Virus record (IMG/VR): IMGVR_UViG_3300010885_003070
Span: 1 to 64,000 of that record
Direction: 5' to 3' (one strand)
Source: a virus
Length of the DNA: 64,000 nucleotides
The notes under the pieces: generated by a model
Told to the model about the DNA's origin: nothing
What the model saw: only the letters and a program-made list of their open reading frames with translations
The model's database searches: none
Shown here: positions 45,101 through 55,400 of the stretch, in pieces
Position numbering within the stretch: the stretch's first letter is position 1
Layout of the letters: every line of letters begins with the position of its first letter
Translations under genes and position numbers: made by a program

Positions 45101-45515
45101 TATCATATGCCGTGTTGAGCGCAACATAACTCGCATTAGCCATAACGTAGTTAGCATTTACAGTAGAGTAAACTACATTTTGAACTTGCCAATTGGAATT
45201 AGATGAAGCATAGACAGCATTGACAGTACCATAAGCAGCATTCAAGCAAACATAGGCAGCATTGCCCATTGTATAGCTGACATTAACTGTGCTATAGATT
45301 AGATTTTGAACAACCCAATTAGAATTAGATGAAGCGTAGGCATAGTTTGCTACGTTAGCAGCACCGTTGGCATGGTACCAAATTGGAGGAAGATCAGTGA
45401 TAAGAGCCGCACCGGCCATTGAGCCGCCACCGCCAGTTGTTAATGTAATTCTATTCTTAGGTGTGGTTGTGACATTTAGCTTGTCACCACCGCCGGTTGT
45501 GATCTTGATTGACAT
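39114..45515 (-). CDS. Giant heptad-repeat tail fibre (2133 aa)
   Basis: 2133 aa, likely the main long fibre. After a beta-rich N-terminus (SIKITTGGGDKLNVTTTPKN) almost the whole first half is a seven-residue repeat, [Y/W/F]-x-x-x-N-x-x, e.g. YASSNSNWTVQNLVYATVNA and YVMANASYVALNTAYDTVN. Two copies of a domain with VGDNIITLNADLP and NAGLEVNRGN (about 43790-44090 and 41290-41590), one domain shared with the S74 fibre (about 42430-42830), then stalks with NNVAPQVTP. Near the C-terminus are four LWWN modules such as GTLWWNKDYGRLLVYYTD. It ends AYAVALGM without a chaperone domain. It is probably a trimeric rod. Confidence 0.85.
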   Translation of the reverse strand: MSIKITTGGGDKLNVTTTPKNRITLTTGGGGSMAGAALITDLPPIWYHANGAANVANYAYASSNSNWVVQNLIYSTVNVSYTMGNAAYVCLNAAYGTVNAVYASSNSNWQVQNVVYSTVNANYVMANASYVALNTAYDTVNAVYASGNSNWVVQNALYTLANTIYDSSVSNWTVQNAIYSTANAAYVMGNAAYATINANYASSNSNWVVQNALYSTTNSNYVMGNAAYATINAVYASSNSNWTVQNAVFGLANTIYASSNSNWTVQNALFTLANTIYASSNSNWTVQNLVYATVNANYVMANAGYTTLNAAYDTVNAVYASSNSNWTVQNLVYATVNANYVMGNASYEALNAAYDTVNATYASSNSNWVVQNALYDLTNTVYASSNSNWVVQNAVYDLTNTIYASSNSNWVVQNLVYATVNAAYTLANAAYSNANSLAIAANAWSNHVGLSANSYAGFMANSSNIYTEATYVKLIAPSQLIDGDIGITGNLTISGAVTYANTRQLQVGDNIITLNADLPMDVMAIDNAGLEVNRGNHNSNAALLWMEVDGKWAITGNVSQTINTFISSNTDLGKVLDTVNANYASANSNWTVQNLVYATVNANYVMSNAAYVALNSAYDTVNANYASSNSNWVVQNLVYATVNASYVMGNASYEALNAAYGTVNAVYASSNSNWTVQNLVYATVNANYVMANAGYNTLNAAYDTVNVTYASANSNWQVQNAIYDLTNTVYASSNSNWVVQNAVYDLANTIYASSNSNWTVQNLVYATVNANYVMANANYDLTNAAYASGNSNWQVQNALYDLTNTVYASSNSNWVVQNAIYDLTNTVYASSNSNWTVQNLVYATVNASYTLANAAYANANAVSIGANTWANTVGLSANSYAGFMVNSSNSYADATYLKLTSPSQTITGDLSITGNVFLLGNATSIAANNVVINDPVIYLAANNDQGDVLDIGFIGNYSNGTANLHTGLYRDHANKQYYLFVEHAGPDPSTTNELIPYANGMINAVLNTDLITSNIYLGGANAIHTITGAFDKANAAYNNANVGFAAANAYSNATGTAGNNYASILAANNAVGANNWANTVGIAGNNYTDHVGLSVNIYTSILAANNAVGANAWANTVGTAGNNYTDHVTLSGNTYASILAANNAIGANNWANTVGTAGNNYTNYVGASANSYATATYATLSNVAQVYQTTNISFDTANAAYAAANNVAPQVTPSYNTANNAYLTANAAFGHSNLTYDAVNSVFTVANAAYNSANVGLASANAWTNTVGASANSYALTTATNIGTAGNNYTNYVGASANAFADATYYKKTGGLISGDVGITGNLTISGTTTYANTQQLQIGDNILTLNADLPMSVMPIDNAGLEVNRGNLSSNAALLWIETAGQWSISGNIAQTVTTYIASNTLVEQYASAGNAYTQQVGAAGNNYTNYVGASVNAYATATYATQSNVAIIYNTSNVAFDTANAAYASANNVAPQVEPAFRTANNAYLTANAAFAKANVGGANVASTPPTSPTNGQLWWDTVTGRLFIYYNDGNTSQWVETTPTPEIDTGYYHLTNVAFNTVNVAYASINSNWTVTNTVYDVANAAFASANNVAPQIAPSYTTANLAFFNSNAAFRHANAAFDSANNVAPQVTPSYNTANNAYNTANAAFDKANNALANTTGVTFAGNLKFSGSATANNGFFSLHDYRGSFSDGIVVDYVNGRGRISVGANDAMTFYNGGVGTIPILTLSQYGFIGIGNTNPTYPVTISGNGAPITTLAGAIFSAESSENGPVQLNIRNAGTSPASSGDLVVTADDGNDVSNFINFGINGSNYAQPGWTINGARDGYLYTSNSNLAIGTANSTALKSLSFFVGGTLAGNEVLRIQDSASGANIGVGRTDPNYKLDIVGTVNASNILINGVPIGTASVKVQNTAPILPAGGNLWWDNDSGKLYIYYIDQDSAQWVEAAPEAPGIDLSILIPTNQLANAAYNTANAAFDKANNSGANVGQTAPTVDLTVGKLWWNSDLGKMFVYYTDPANTSSWVEISPSVSSIEGAIVTGYINPVYDVANAAFDATNNKVQISSIAPVNPTAGTLWWNKDYGRLLVYYTDVDSSQWVDTSPSYDTSPIYNTANAAYDKANSGSSLSLAYAVALGM
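42950..45350 (-). repeat. Coding tandem repeats, 21-bp periodicity (heptad stalk)
   Basis: DNA of this segment of the giant fibre gene repeats in multiples of 21 bp because the protein repeats every seven residues. Phrases for NSNWTVQN and YATVNANYVM recur many times with synonymous changes. A short non-repeated domain interrupts at about 43790-44140. The boundaries are approximate. It is not a CRISPR array: there are no identical repeats separated by unique spacers. Confidence 0.8.
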
Positions 45516-45518
45516 GCG

Positions 45519-45860
45519 CTACCTGGTAATAGAGGGTGCTACAAATATCACACCTTCAATTAATCTAGATGTTGTCGATGATAGTGTATCACGAACTTTT
45601 ACATCAAAAAGATATGAACCTGATCGTAGGTTAGCCGTTTGACCAGCAGTCATTGTGATAAGAAATTCACCGTTTGATGCGTCATAGACAGTGCAGGTAA
45701 GATTTGCTGACGTATTAGGTGACAGCAATGATCTTCTAAGGGAACTGGTTACTACATAACCATAGACGTTTTGAGGAAGATTTGTGTTATCATCATTTAG
45801 ATTGACTGTGGTAGAAAAGTCGCTTCCTTGATCTATGTAAAGTTCTACATATTCTGCCAT
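45519..45860 (-). CDS. Small beta-sandwich baseplate/fibre-base protein
   Basis: 113 aa. An all-beta sequence of Ig/BppU-N-terminal style: MAEYVELYIDQGSDFSTTVN, YGYVVTSSLRRSLLSPNTSA, LTCTVYDASNGEFLITMTAG and SGSYLFDVKVRDTLSSTTSR, ending EGVIFVAPSITR. Similar short domains occur at fibre bases in T4-like marine phages and in upper baseplate proteins, where they anchor fibres. Position directly upstream of the giant fibre (3 bp gap) and behind its own promoter-like element suggests it is the adaptor of that fibre. This is inference. Confidence 0.6.
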   Translation of the reverse strand: MAEYVELYIDQGSDFSTTVNLNDDNTNLPQNVYGYVVTSSLRRSLLSPNTSANLTCTVYDASNGEFLITMTAGQTANLRSGSYLFDVKVRDTLSSTTSRLIEGVIFVAPSITR

Positions 45861-45885
45861 TGGGTCTCTTTCTTATAGTTCCTAC

Positions 45886-45899
45886 TATTTATATTTATC
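45886..45899 (-). promoter_or_regulatory. Tandem T4-late-like octamers upstream of the giant fibre pair
   Basis: Overlapping GATAAATA (45899-45892) and exact TATAAATA (45893-45886) on the minus strand, 25 bp before the 113-aa gene. The surrounding 90-bp gap is among the largest in the island, fitting a real promoter for the adaptor and giant fibre. Confidence 0.52.
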
Positions 45900-45950
45900 T
45901 GTCCTAGGACCCAATGACTATATGTTTATCACTCCCAGAAAGAATAGGTA

Positions 45951-46478
45951 TTAGCTTTCGGCGATCTTTTTAATCTCTTCTAAAGTATCATAGAATCCTT
46001 TTATAGAATGAGGATCTTCAGCAGCTATGACTTTCAATGAATCCAACAGATTAGTGACAGTAGCATATGCATTCTCGACGCTACGCTCATCTCTTTCTTG
46101 TTTGACAATAATCTGTCTCATTTCTTTCAATTCATCCAAGGTGACTGATTTACTTTCACCTGTTAGATTTCTAATATCCATCATCTTAGTATCAACACCA
46201 GGATCTTTGATATCTTCCTGCAACTTCAACCAATCGACAGGAGCATTCATCAAAATGCGCTTTTCAATTTCCTCGTTGCTTGGAGCAGGTGTATCAAAAA
46301 TACTCATCATAACATCTGTTCTTGTAGATACTGGATATCCATCAGCGTTTAGTATCACTGATCCGTCGGGATTGAGTGAATTAGCAAGATCGGTTTCAGT
46401 TACTTTGTCGGTAAAGTAACGAACGACTATTCCATGTGCCGCTGGATCAACCTTGATTATTCGGTAATGAATGTTCAT
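45951..46478 (-). CDS. Conserved T4-like phage protein of unknown function
   Basis: 175 aa. N-terminal half is beta with a conserved start NIHYRIIKVDPAAHGIVVRY (quoted in 20), then DGSVILNADGYPVSTRTDV. The middle EIEKRILMNAPVDWLKLQED is helical, and the C-terminal half is a charged helical bundle (VTLDELKEMRQIIVKQERDE). Similar proteins with the PVDWLKLQE segment lie upstream of fibre genes in aquatic T4-like phages. A tail-fibre accessory or chaperone is possible. No motif decides it. Confidence 0.55.
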   Translation of the reverse strand: MNIHYRIIKVDPAAHGIVVRYFTDKVTETDLANSLNPDGSVILNADGYPVSTRTDVMMSIFDTPAPSNEEIEKRILMNAPVDWLKLQEDIKDPGVDTKMMDIRNLTGESKSVTLDELKEMRQIIVKQERDERSVENAYATVTNLLDSLKVIAAEDPHSIKGFYDTLEEIKKIAES

Positions 46479-46488
46479 TTCTTTCCTC

Positions 46489-47613
<1,125 letters not shown>

Positions 47614-47616
47614 TAA

Positions 47617-48459
47617 TTACCTCACGTCAGGTAGATAAGAACCGTATAGATTTGTTCCATCACAGACGAATGAGAATAGATCACGACGATTAGCAGTTGT
47701 AGTCAATACTGGCGCAACACCAGCAGGCCACTTGAATACTGAATTCCATGTAACGGTTCTGTTACCAGAGCCATCTTGTATAATATGAAGAATGTATGAA
47801 CCGATCTTTAGATTTGTTGGGGCAGCGATTGCTCTATTGCCACCAAGTGTGACTGTAGCAACTGAACCGAGAGATGTGTCCCAGTTGATTGTAGCACCAT
47901 CTGTCAATATTTGATTAGCAATATTGGCATTGATTGTGACTGTTCCTGTGAATGTAGGACTGATCTTAGGAGCATATGTGATATTAGCAAAGCTGTTAGC
48001 TGATGTTCCAACGTAATTTGTATAGCTGTTACCAGCGGCTCCAACGTTATTAGCCCAACCTGTTGCTGTTACACCTGTAGAGAATGCTAGAGTGTTTGCC
48101 CATGCGTTAGCGCCGACAGCATTGTTAGCAGCTAGAATGGAAGCATAGTTGTTAGCAGCGGTAACAGAGAATTGAGCATTGCTATTAGCTGCCGCAGCAT
48201 ATGAAATAGCAAGTCCTTGTAATGTGTTAGCTGTAAATGCGGAAGCAACATTTGCTGTTGCGGAATCATTCAATGAGGTTGATGTAATGATATTGACGTA
48301 TAGATTACTTGATCCAGAGATACTTGTAGGAATAGATACGGTATTGGCATTAGTGGTGTTACAATAAACTAGCTTACCATTAAGAACAGTAATTATCTGG
48401 TTAGTTGTTGTTCGCCAGTAATCAAATGTATCTGTGAGTGCGACGTTTGCTATTGCCAT
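47617..48459 (-). CDS. Short tail fibre with heptad stalk
   Basis: 280 aa. N-terminal MAIANVALTDTFDYWRTTTN followed by QIITVLNGKLVY is a recurrent fibre attachment motif. The stalk (about 75-150) uses the shared repeats NNYASILAANNAVGANAWAN and GNSYTNYVGTSANSF. The C-terminal about 110 residues form a beta domain (NWDTSLGSVATVTLGGNRAI, GSYILHIIQDGSGNRTVTWN, FKWPAGVAPVLTT) commonly found at fibre ends, closing FVCDGTNLYGSYLPDVR. It is followed 3 bp later by the large glycine-rich adhesin, again a fibre plus Gly-rich pair. Confidence 0.7.
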   Translation of the reverse strand: MAIANVALTDTFDYWRTTTNQIITVLNGKLVYCNTTNANTVSIPTSISGSSNLYVNIITSTSLNDSATANVASAFTANTLQGLAISYAAAANSNAQFSVTAANNYASILAANNAVGANAWANTLAFSTGVTATGWANNVGAAGNSYTNYVGTSANSFANITYAPKISPTFTGTVTINANIANQILTDGATINWDTSLGSVATVTLGGNRAIAAPTNLKIGSYILHIIQDGSGNRTVTWNSVFKWPAGVAPVLTTTANRRDLFSFVCDGTNLYGSYLPDVR

Positions 48460-48460
48460 T

Positions 48461-48688
48461 TTATCTTCTCGCTAGTCCTTTTAGTAAGTCTTTGATCTCG
48501 TTGATATCGGTTCGTAACTCGTCAATTTGATTTTGTATTCTGTCAACCGCTTGTTCTCTTCTTTTACGTTTCTTATAAGCGGCTAATGCTTCATTATCCT
48601 TATTTATAAGAAATCCCTCAGCGGTTCTATAGATACCTGGCTTGTCGGTTCTTCTATCGGGTCCTAATGTCTCTGTCACTTCCTGCAT
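48461..48688 (-). CDS. Small coiled-coil protein
   Basis: 75 aa. Contains KPGIYRTAEGFLINKDNEAL followed by AYKKRKRREQAVDRIQNQID, a basic helix, and a leucine/isoleucine coiled coil ending EIKDLLKGLARR. The G-I-Y-R-T-x-E-G-F-L-I-N-K-D-N-E-A-L segment is familiar from small proteins beside baseplate genes of T4-like phages. Function unknown; an adaptor between fibre and baseplate is a guess. The start at ATG 48688 overlaps the previous gene by 35 nt. Confidence 0.55.
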   Translation of the reverse strand: MQEVTETLGPDRRTDKPGIYRTAEGFLINKDNEALAAYKKRKRREQAVDRIQNQIDELRTDINEIKDLLKGLARR

Positions 48689-49445
48689 TTCTTTCTGTTA
48701 TGAGATTGAGAATAACGTTTCTTTCTGTCTCAGGTGTCAATTCCGATTCGATATCGGTACAGCCGTGAACCTCTATCAACTTATCAACTATACTTAGCCA
48801 CAACTCTGCTTGCTCTTTATCGTAACCAACCATTGTAATAATTCGTCTACCGAGCTTCTTTAGTATGGTTGGCGGAACAACGGTACAGCCAAGCAATACG
48901 TGATGATCAGTGAGGGTCACAGGATAATCAAAGCCTAATCCTAAAAGCGGTTTCTTCGTTACAATAGTATGACCGTATAGCTTGATACATTCATATACTA
49001 TTCCATTGCGATAAACTTTGCTATTATCATACACCTCAGCATTGTTACAAATAATAGCATTATCATAGATTTCCGCATTTTCATAGACTTGTGCGTTATC
49101 CATAACTCTAGCGTTACCAAACACTTTACTGAAACCACTTACTCTAGCGTTGTCTCTAATAGATGCGTGATCAAATATCATAGCATCACCATAGACTTTG
49201 GCACGATTGGTTACAGAAGCATTTCCAAATACACTAGCACCATCGTTGATGATAGCAGCATCAGTAACAAAGGCATTCTCAAAAACTCTGGCATATGGAC
49301 CAACAAAGCAGGTATCATCTACCTTTGCTGTGTTTGCTACCCAGCCACCTCCACGTGGGTGTTGGTGTGCTGGTACTGGTCCATTGCCAAAATCGTATTC
49401 GTGTATTTCTCTAAAATCATTCTGTAGATCAAATTCAATTTCCAT
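48654..49445 (-). CDS. Left-handed beta-helix (hexapeptide repeat) protein
   Basis: 263 aa. From about residue 50 to 155 the sequence is an almost unbroken chain of hexapeptides of the form x-N-A-x-V-x: NASVTNRAKVYGDAMIF, HASIRDNARVSGFSKVF, NARVMDNAQVYENAEIY and NAIICNNAEVYDNSKVY. That is the left-handed parallel beta-helix of hexapeptide acyltransferases, but the usual catalytic His loop is not evident. The C-terminal part (about 160-263) has LTDHHVLLGCTVVPPTILKK and a helical end. In a virion gene cluster it may be a spike or structural rod, or a sugar-modifying acyltransferase. I favour structural with modest confidence. Confidence 0.7.
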   Translation of the reverse strand: MEIEFDLQNDFREIHEYDFGNGPVPAHQHPRGGGWVANTAKVDDTCFVGPYARVFENAFVTDAAIINDGASVFGNASVTNRAKVYGDAMIFDHASIRDNARVSGFSKVFGNARVMDNAQVYENAEIYDNAIICNNAEVYDNSKVYRNGIVYECIKLYGHTIVTKKPLLGLGFDYPVTLTDHHVLLGCTVVPPTILKKLGRRIITMVGYDKEQAELWLSIVDKLIEVHGCTDIESELTPETERNVILNLITERNAGSDRDIRTR

Positions 49446-49453
49446 TCATCACC

Positions 49454-52400
49454 TTATATCTGTAGTGCGATTGTTCTCAAATCACCAACACGTGGATAGA
49501 CAGCGGTATTGTTTAGTGTATTGACAAGACCAATCTTGATAGCGAAATACTTGTAGCCAGTGAATGTGATACCAGCAGCATTAGTATATCGAACTTCGCC
49601 ATTAGGACCTGTCAAGTTAGCTGTAGCAAATCCATATGTGTATTCTTTGTAGTCGTTTCTGTTTGCTAGTGAAGAATACTCATCGGCTGATGATCTTGAC
49701 ATTTCAATCCATGGTGCGTTATCAAACAATGTTGAGTCTTCACGATGAAGTATCTTGATCCAAACTTTAACGTCTGTATTAGGTGGACGATAAGCAGTTA
49801 GAACAACTTGAATGTCCTCTGCGTCTTGTCCCTCTGCTAGAGTTACAGTCTTGGAGATGTATCTATTTATTAGCTCACCACCAGAGGCAGCAGTTTCGCC
49901 ACCAGAGTTAGCACTAATAATGTTATCTAGGTAGATTGAATGTGTTCTGCCCATATCAAGAACAGGAGAAACGCCAATCTTACCAGTTAGGAATGTTGCT
50001 CTAACTTGATTAGAACGAGCACCGCCTAGAGCCGATGTTTCATTGCTCTTTGAGTGTAGTGCTTGCTCGGCATCGTAGTAATATGTTTCTGATGGTTGAA
50101 CGGAAACATAAGAACCTTCTACACTTGTATTTGAGTAAGAACGCATAGCAAACTTTAGATCGGTATCTTTGAAGTTCATTGTCGCAGGCTCAAATGAGAT
50201 TGCGGAATATCTGTAGTTTCTTATCTGACCAATTACACCGTTGTAATCTGGTGCGGCGACACTAAAGATATAGTCATTAGCTGAGAAGTTACCATCAGAG
50301 TTTGTTAGCTGTGCTATGCTGTATGTGATGGCTGAGTTTGTTGTCGGACCATCAACATAGTAGTTTAGAACACCACGACCGTATGAAACAGAGGTAACGT
50401 TTGCTGAAATGCCACGATAGACATTGTTAGCAGCAAAGACGTTGATTGTTTCACCAACAGTATATCCAGTGTTAGACATTGAATATGTTGAACCGTTGAT
50501 AGCAGATACGGAAGAGTTAGCTAATGATGTAACACCCTTTAGAATATCTGTTGTCTGAATTGTTCCGTTAGATGAAAGAACTAGTTTAGAACCAGTGGTG
50601 AATACATCACCTTGTCTTGGTTTCAAGCTCTTTGATCTACTCTTGAGTATTAGATTTTCAACTGGCTTATTACCAAGAATAGCTTCGCCTTCTGTATTAG
50701 TAACGAAGTTTGCTCTGTAGAACTTACAGGTCAAGTCAACGTCAGCAATAATATCCCAGTTGATGTTATTGTTTGTCTGATAGAATGCCCCAGTGTTACG
50801 ACGGTTGTTATACTGTCCTTTGCCGTTGAGATCATCTTGACCCAACTTAGCAGTCCAGAAGTATGTATCTGGGTTACTATCAATAGGATGTATGATAAAC
50901 GCATACATTGTATTGTGATACAAGAAGAGTGGTGCTTTGAACTTGACGTTTAGAGCATTTGTCTTACCATCTGTGGATATCGGAATATCATCAACATTCT
51001 CATACCATACTTCGGAGAATGGAACTTGATTTCTTGTAATAGTTCCACCAGCAGACATTTCACGAATTTCAAACCAGATACCTTTATCTCTGATACGAGA
51101 AATAAAGAGATCAACACTTGTTAGGAACATACCCTCTTCACCATTTGGCGCCTGAGCCAAGAATGAGTAAGCGGAACAATGCTTACCTCTTGGTGGAGGT
51201 GGAGGTGGAGCAGCAATGTCTTGGAAGGCACTGTCACTATATGTTTCTTCAAGTTCTTTGTCGTAATAATCAACGTGTCTTGAAGAGTAAATTGTTCTTT
51301 GTTTTGTTACTGCGGTACCAGAAGCATAGAAGAATGCTCTACCACCAGTTGATAGATCGTCACTTGCTCCGAGTGGTGAAACAGACGCTTCATTTACAGG
51401 AATAAATGTATCAGCAACTACAAGCGCACGGCTACCACAACGGAATCTCTTCTCATTAGGTAGACGCATTTGGAAGTATAGTGTACCATTAGCATCAGTA
51501 ACAAGTTCTGAGCCTTCCGCCGGACCACCCTGGATCAACAAATCTTCGGCTGGTGAATTTTCAACACCATCAGTAATAGCTGTATATTGTGTGTTGGAGA
51601 TTGGACGTGTATATGATGCCATTGGCTCGTTATCAAAGAATGTCCAAACTCTTGTGAATGGCTTCATTGAGGTACAAGCAACAGTGATTACCTGAGGACG
51701 AATATAAGGAATTGATTCAGTATTGATAATCTTATATCCGCTTTCCGCTGTCTGAGTAACATCAGAAACCCAATGCTCTGTACCGGTACGAACATTGTTG
51801 TAAACTGTCTCAACAGAAACACCACGACCGTTACCTGGTGGATTTAGTGAGTTAGCAACATCTCTTGCTTCATCGTATGTTCTATAGAGATTGCCATAGT
51901 TATACGCATTTCTATTTGAGCCGTTGCCTGTATAGACACGATAACCAACAACATACTTTTTCCAAGCATTCCATTCGGTGCTTGTCAATACTGACTGATT
52001 GGTTAGAACGTTTGTCTGTGTCCATGTGCCAAGATTAATTTGTTCGTCAGGAGCGGTAGAAACGTCAACCCAAACGTCTTGCTCAGGGAACAATCTAACC
52101 TGACCAACGAACAACCAGTCACGGCGTTCGATGTTTCTGTCAGATGTAACCCATGACTGATTCCACAATAATTCTTCTGAATAGTTTAGTGTAACAAGAT
52201 CATCATTCTTTACAACGTTTGTTCCACTAACATAATCATAACCAAATGAGTCCATGGTGTATAGTGGACGAAGAACTTTTTCATCAGGATCGACACAGAT
52301 ATGATGATCGTTGTTGTATGTTGCTGCTAATGACTGATCACGGAATGAATCGGTAAAGATACCATTCTTGAAACGATCAAGACCATCACCATCTAAGATG

Positions 52401-55400
52401 AGTAGATCAGAAGCAGCCTTTTCTAGAACGGACAATGCTGTGTAGTATTCTAGATTGACGATACGCTGTTTCAATGTACCAATGTCACGCATAGTAAATC
52501 TAGCGTTTGACATCTTCTTAGTGGATGTTGCTAGATCATAGCGATTGATTGATGAAGCATAAGCTGGTGACAATGATGGATATGGCACAATGTTGAGAAC
52601 AGCAATAGTCATTGTACCAGGAATTGCTTCTGGTGTGATTGGGAAATTGCTTGGTATGCCAGTGATGACTTGGAATCTCTTATCCTTATCTACAACAAGC
52701 AAGTCCTTACGACCCATGTATGTTGTATAGTCATATATAATCTGACTTGATGAAGCAGGTATTCTCAAACCATTTGTTGAGTTCTGATAAGCAAATGACC
52801 TAGCTGGATTCTCTGTTGCCGTCGCAGGTGTTGTACCTGTAGGACTTGTGCCATCGGCAGAGTTTGTCTTTACTGGTCTAAAGTCAAGATAGTTTCTGAG
52901 ATTATACTCTTTACCATTTACTGGTGACTTGTAGATAGAAACATTTTCTGTTCTGATATCTACTGAGGAATCATATAGAGCATCATTATCCTCAATTGGA
53001 TAGGAGTCAATTGAGAAGTAACCAGCACGGGATGTAAAGTTTGGCTCAAAGTAATCTAGTTCAACTAGAAGACGATCAGTAGCAGATAGACCAATACCAG
53101 TTGGTGTAATTGTGCCATGATCATAGTAACTATCACGTTGACCGTTATCAAACTTGAACAATGTTGTAACATCTGTGCCAGCAGTATTAGATGTTGGATA
53201 TGTTCCTCCTGTACCAAGTCTAATGCTCTTAACTTGATAAACATCAGAGAAGCCTAGATCGTATGGACCAGTTGTTCCTCTTGCGTTCGTGTTACAATTA
53301 ATTCTAACGTAACGGCTTGCTCTCTTGAGCTTTTCAATTTCCTTAGCCGCTGTTCTAGCTAACTTATATGTCAATGTAGCATTTAATGTAGTCGGAAATG
53401 TTTCTTTAAGATCAAAAGTCAATGATGTTGGTGTTGCCACTACTGTTCTAGATACACCTGCGGCTGAACCTTTACCAGTAAGATCAATAATATCACCAGT
53501 TTTATATGCTTTAAAGAATGTGTTACCTGATAGACCGGTAGGTAATCCACCAACAACTGTCAAGCTGGTATCGTTAGTGATTGCTGAAATGTAATATGTT
53601 CTTGTGTTGCCGACAAATTCAATTTTGTCACCAACGTTTAATCTTGTGAAAGCTGTACCTACACCGCTGAGTGCGGATGTTCCACCAGTACCATTAACAG
53701 TACCTGTCATTGTAATATTAGCTGAGGTGTCTAGTGTTAATCTTAGTTCGGATTCTTGTGCGGCAGAAAGTGTCGTTGAACCATATGGGAATGTTTCACC
53801 AGTGCCAGCAATAGAGTATGTGAATGTGCCATTAGCAGCAATTGGTGAGATACTGTCTGTTTTGTTGAAATAGAATGTTGTAGCATTGATTGTTGGATTA
53901 TCAATATCTCTTACACTCTTAACATATTCATCACCAACATAGTATAGTAACTGTGAATTAGGCACTTCGTAAAGAACGGCTGCGCCGGCATCCAATACAA
54001 TATCAGCATAACCATCAGAAGCAGAACCATCGTAATAAACGCTTCTTACGTTAGCAAAGCTGTTGCTACCGAGCATATTGACATCCATTAGATAGATGTT
54101 ATATCTGGCATCATATCCTGGTGTACCTGTTGAGTATTCAAATGATGCTACGTTAGCTGTACCGATAACTCTACCTGATGGTGATGTAGCACCTGACCAT
54201 AGATTGTTACTAATACGGCGTTGAGGTGTATCGTAAAGAGAAACTGCTGTTGCTTTGTCTAATACCCATGAACCTACGGTGCTATTAGCAGTAACATATG
54301 AACCTAGTGTAGCGGAAGCAATTTGCTCTCTAAACTGTGAAGTGGCTAGACCTTTTTCAATCTGTAGTTCGGCTGTATCAAGATTGTTGATCTCATAACC
54401 TTGAACATAACCAAGACCAGACGAAACGCCGACGAACAATAGACTATTGTTACCGTTGGCATAACGACCAAAGTTTGAACCTGTGTCATCATGTTCTCTA
54501 ATCTGAACATCCATACCACGAACAACATAATCGCCAGACTGATCAAAAAGACGTTTAGCCATCTCATCTTGAATGATGTTATACTGTGATCTCTCAAAGT
54601 ATGACTTAACCACACCATTCTCAATACTAAACAATTCCACAAAATCAGGAGCACCGATTGGATCATCATATGGTCTGACAGTTAGAGTTGGTGTTAGCTT
54701 TAGACGATCTGCGCCAGGTGCGGCATAGTTAGATGCTTCTAGTGCTGGATCTAGTAATGATGTATCCTGTGAAGCATTGATAATGTCTTCTGTTACGAAG
54801 AAACCAACCTTACATGACGGATTTGGATTATATCTATCGAGAATGACTGACTGTGTTTCAAAAGAGATAAAGTGGTTCTTAGCAAAGAATACACCTTCAT
54901 CAATCTTAAATCTTGAACCGAAGCCGACGTTAGCAACTGGATCTGTATTGAGAACAACAAGTGTCTTTGTTACACCACCAACGTTTGCTGATAGTGTTTC
55001 ACCAGCAGTAAAGATTTTCTGAATGTTGTTTGAACTTGATGTTGTCTTATACTTAACGTATAGTGTCTTTGTATTTGAGTTTGACTGTGTACCTGATACA
55101 ACATCAACAACCGCTGCGGTAATGTTTGATGTAGCACCTAGAACGTCAACGCCAACGAAGTCACTGATGGTAACGTCATTGTTTGATGCGTCATAATCTT
55201 TAATCTTAACGTAACGAATACCTGAACCTGTATTAGCACCACCGTGTGTTTCTAGTGTGAAGCCACCAGGAATAACAATAGAGCCTTCTTTGAATACATG
55301 CTTGCCGAAACGATTAATCTGTTCTTGAAGGGATGACTGGATCTGTGTTAGTTCACGGGCTTGGACTGCGTAGCCTGGCTTAAATAAAATTCTATAGTAG

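Noticed and set aside
39114-45515. Possible CRISPR array or satellite DNA in the giant fibre
   Set aside because: The repeats are coding, in multiples of 21 bp, vary synonymously, and have no unique spacers.
46027-46419. 130-aa plus-strand ORF
   Set aside because: Exact antisense shadow of the conserved 175-aa gene.
48601-48608. TATAAATA octamer inside the 75-aa coding region
   Set aside because: It lies about 140 bp from the next start and within a coding sequence, so it is likely chance in AT-rich DNA.
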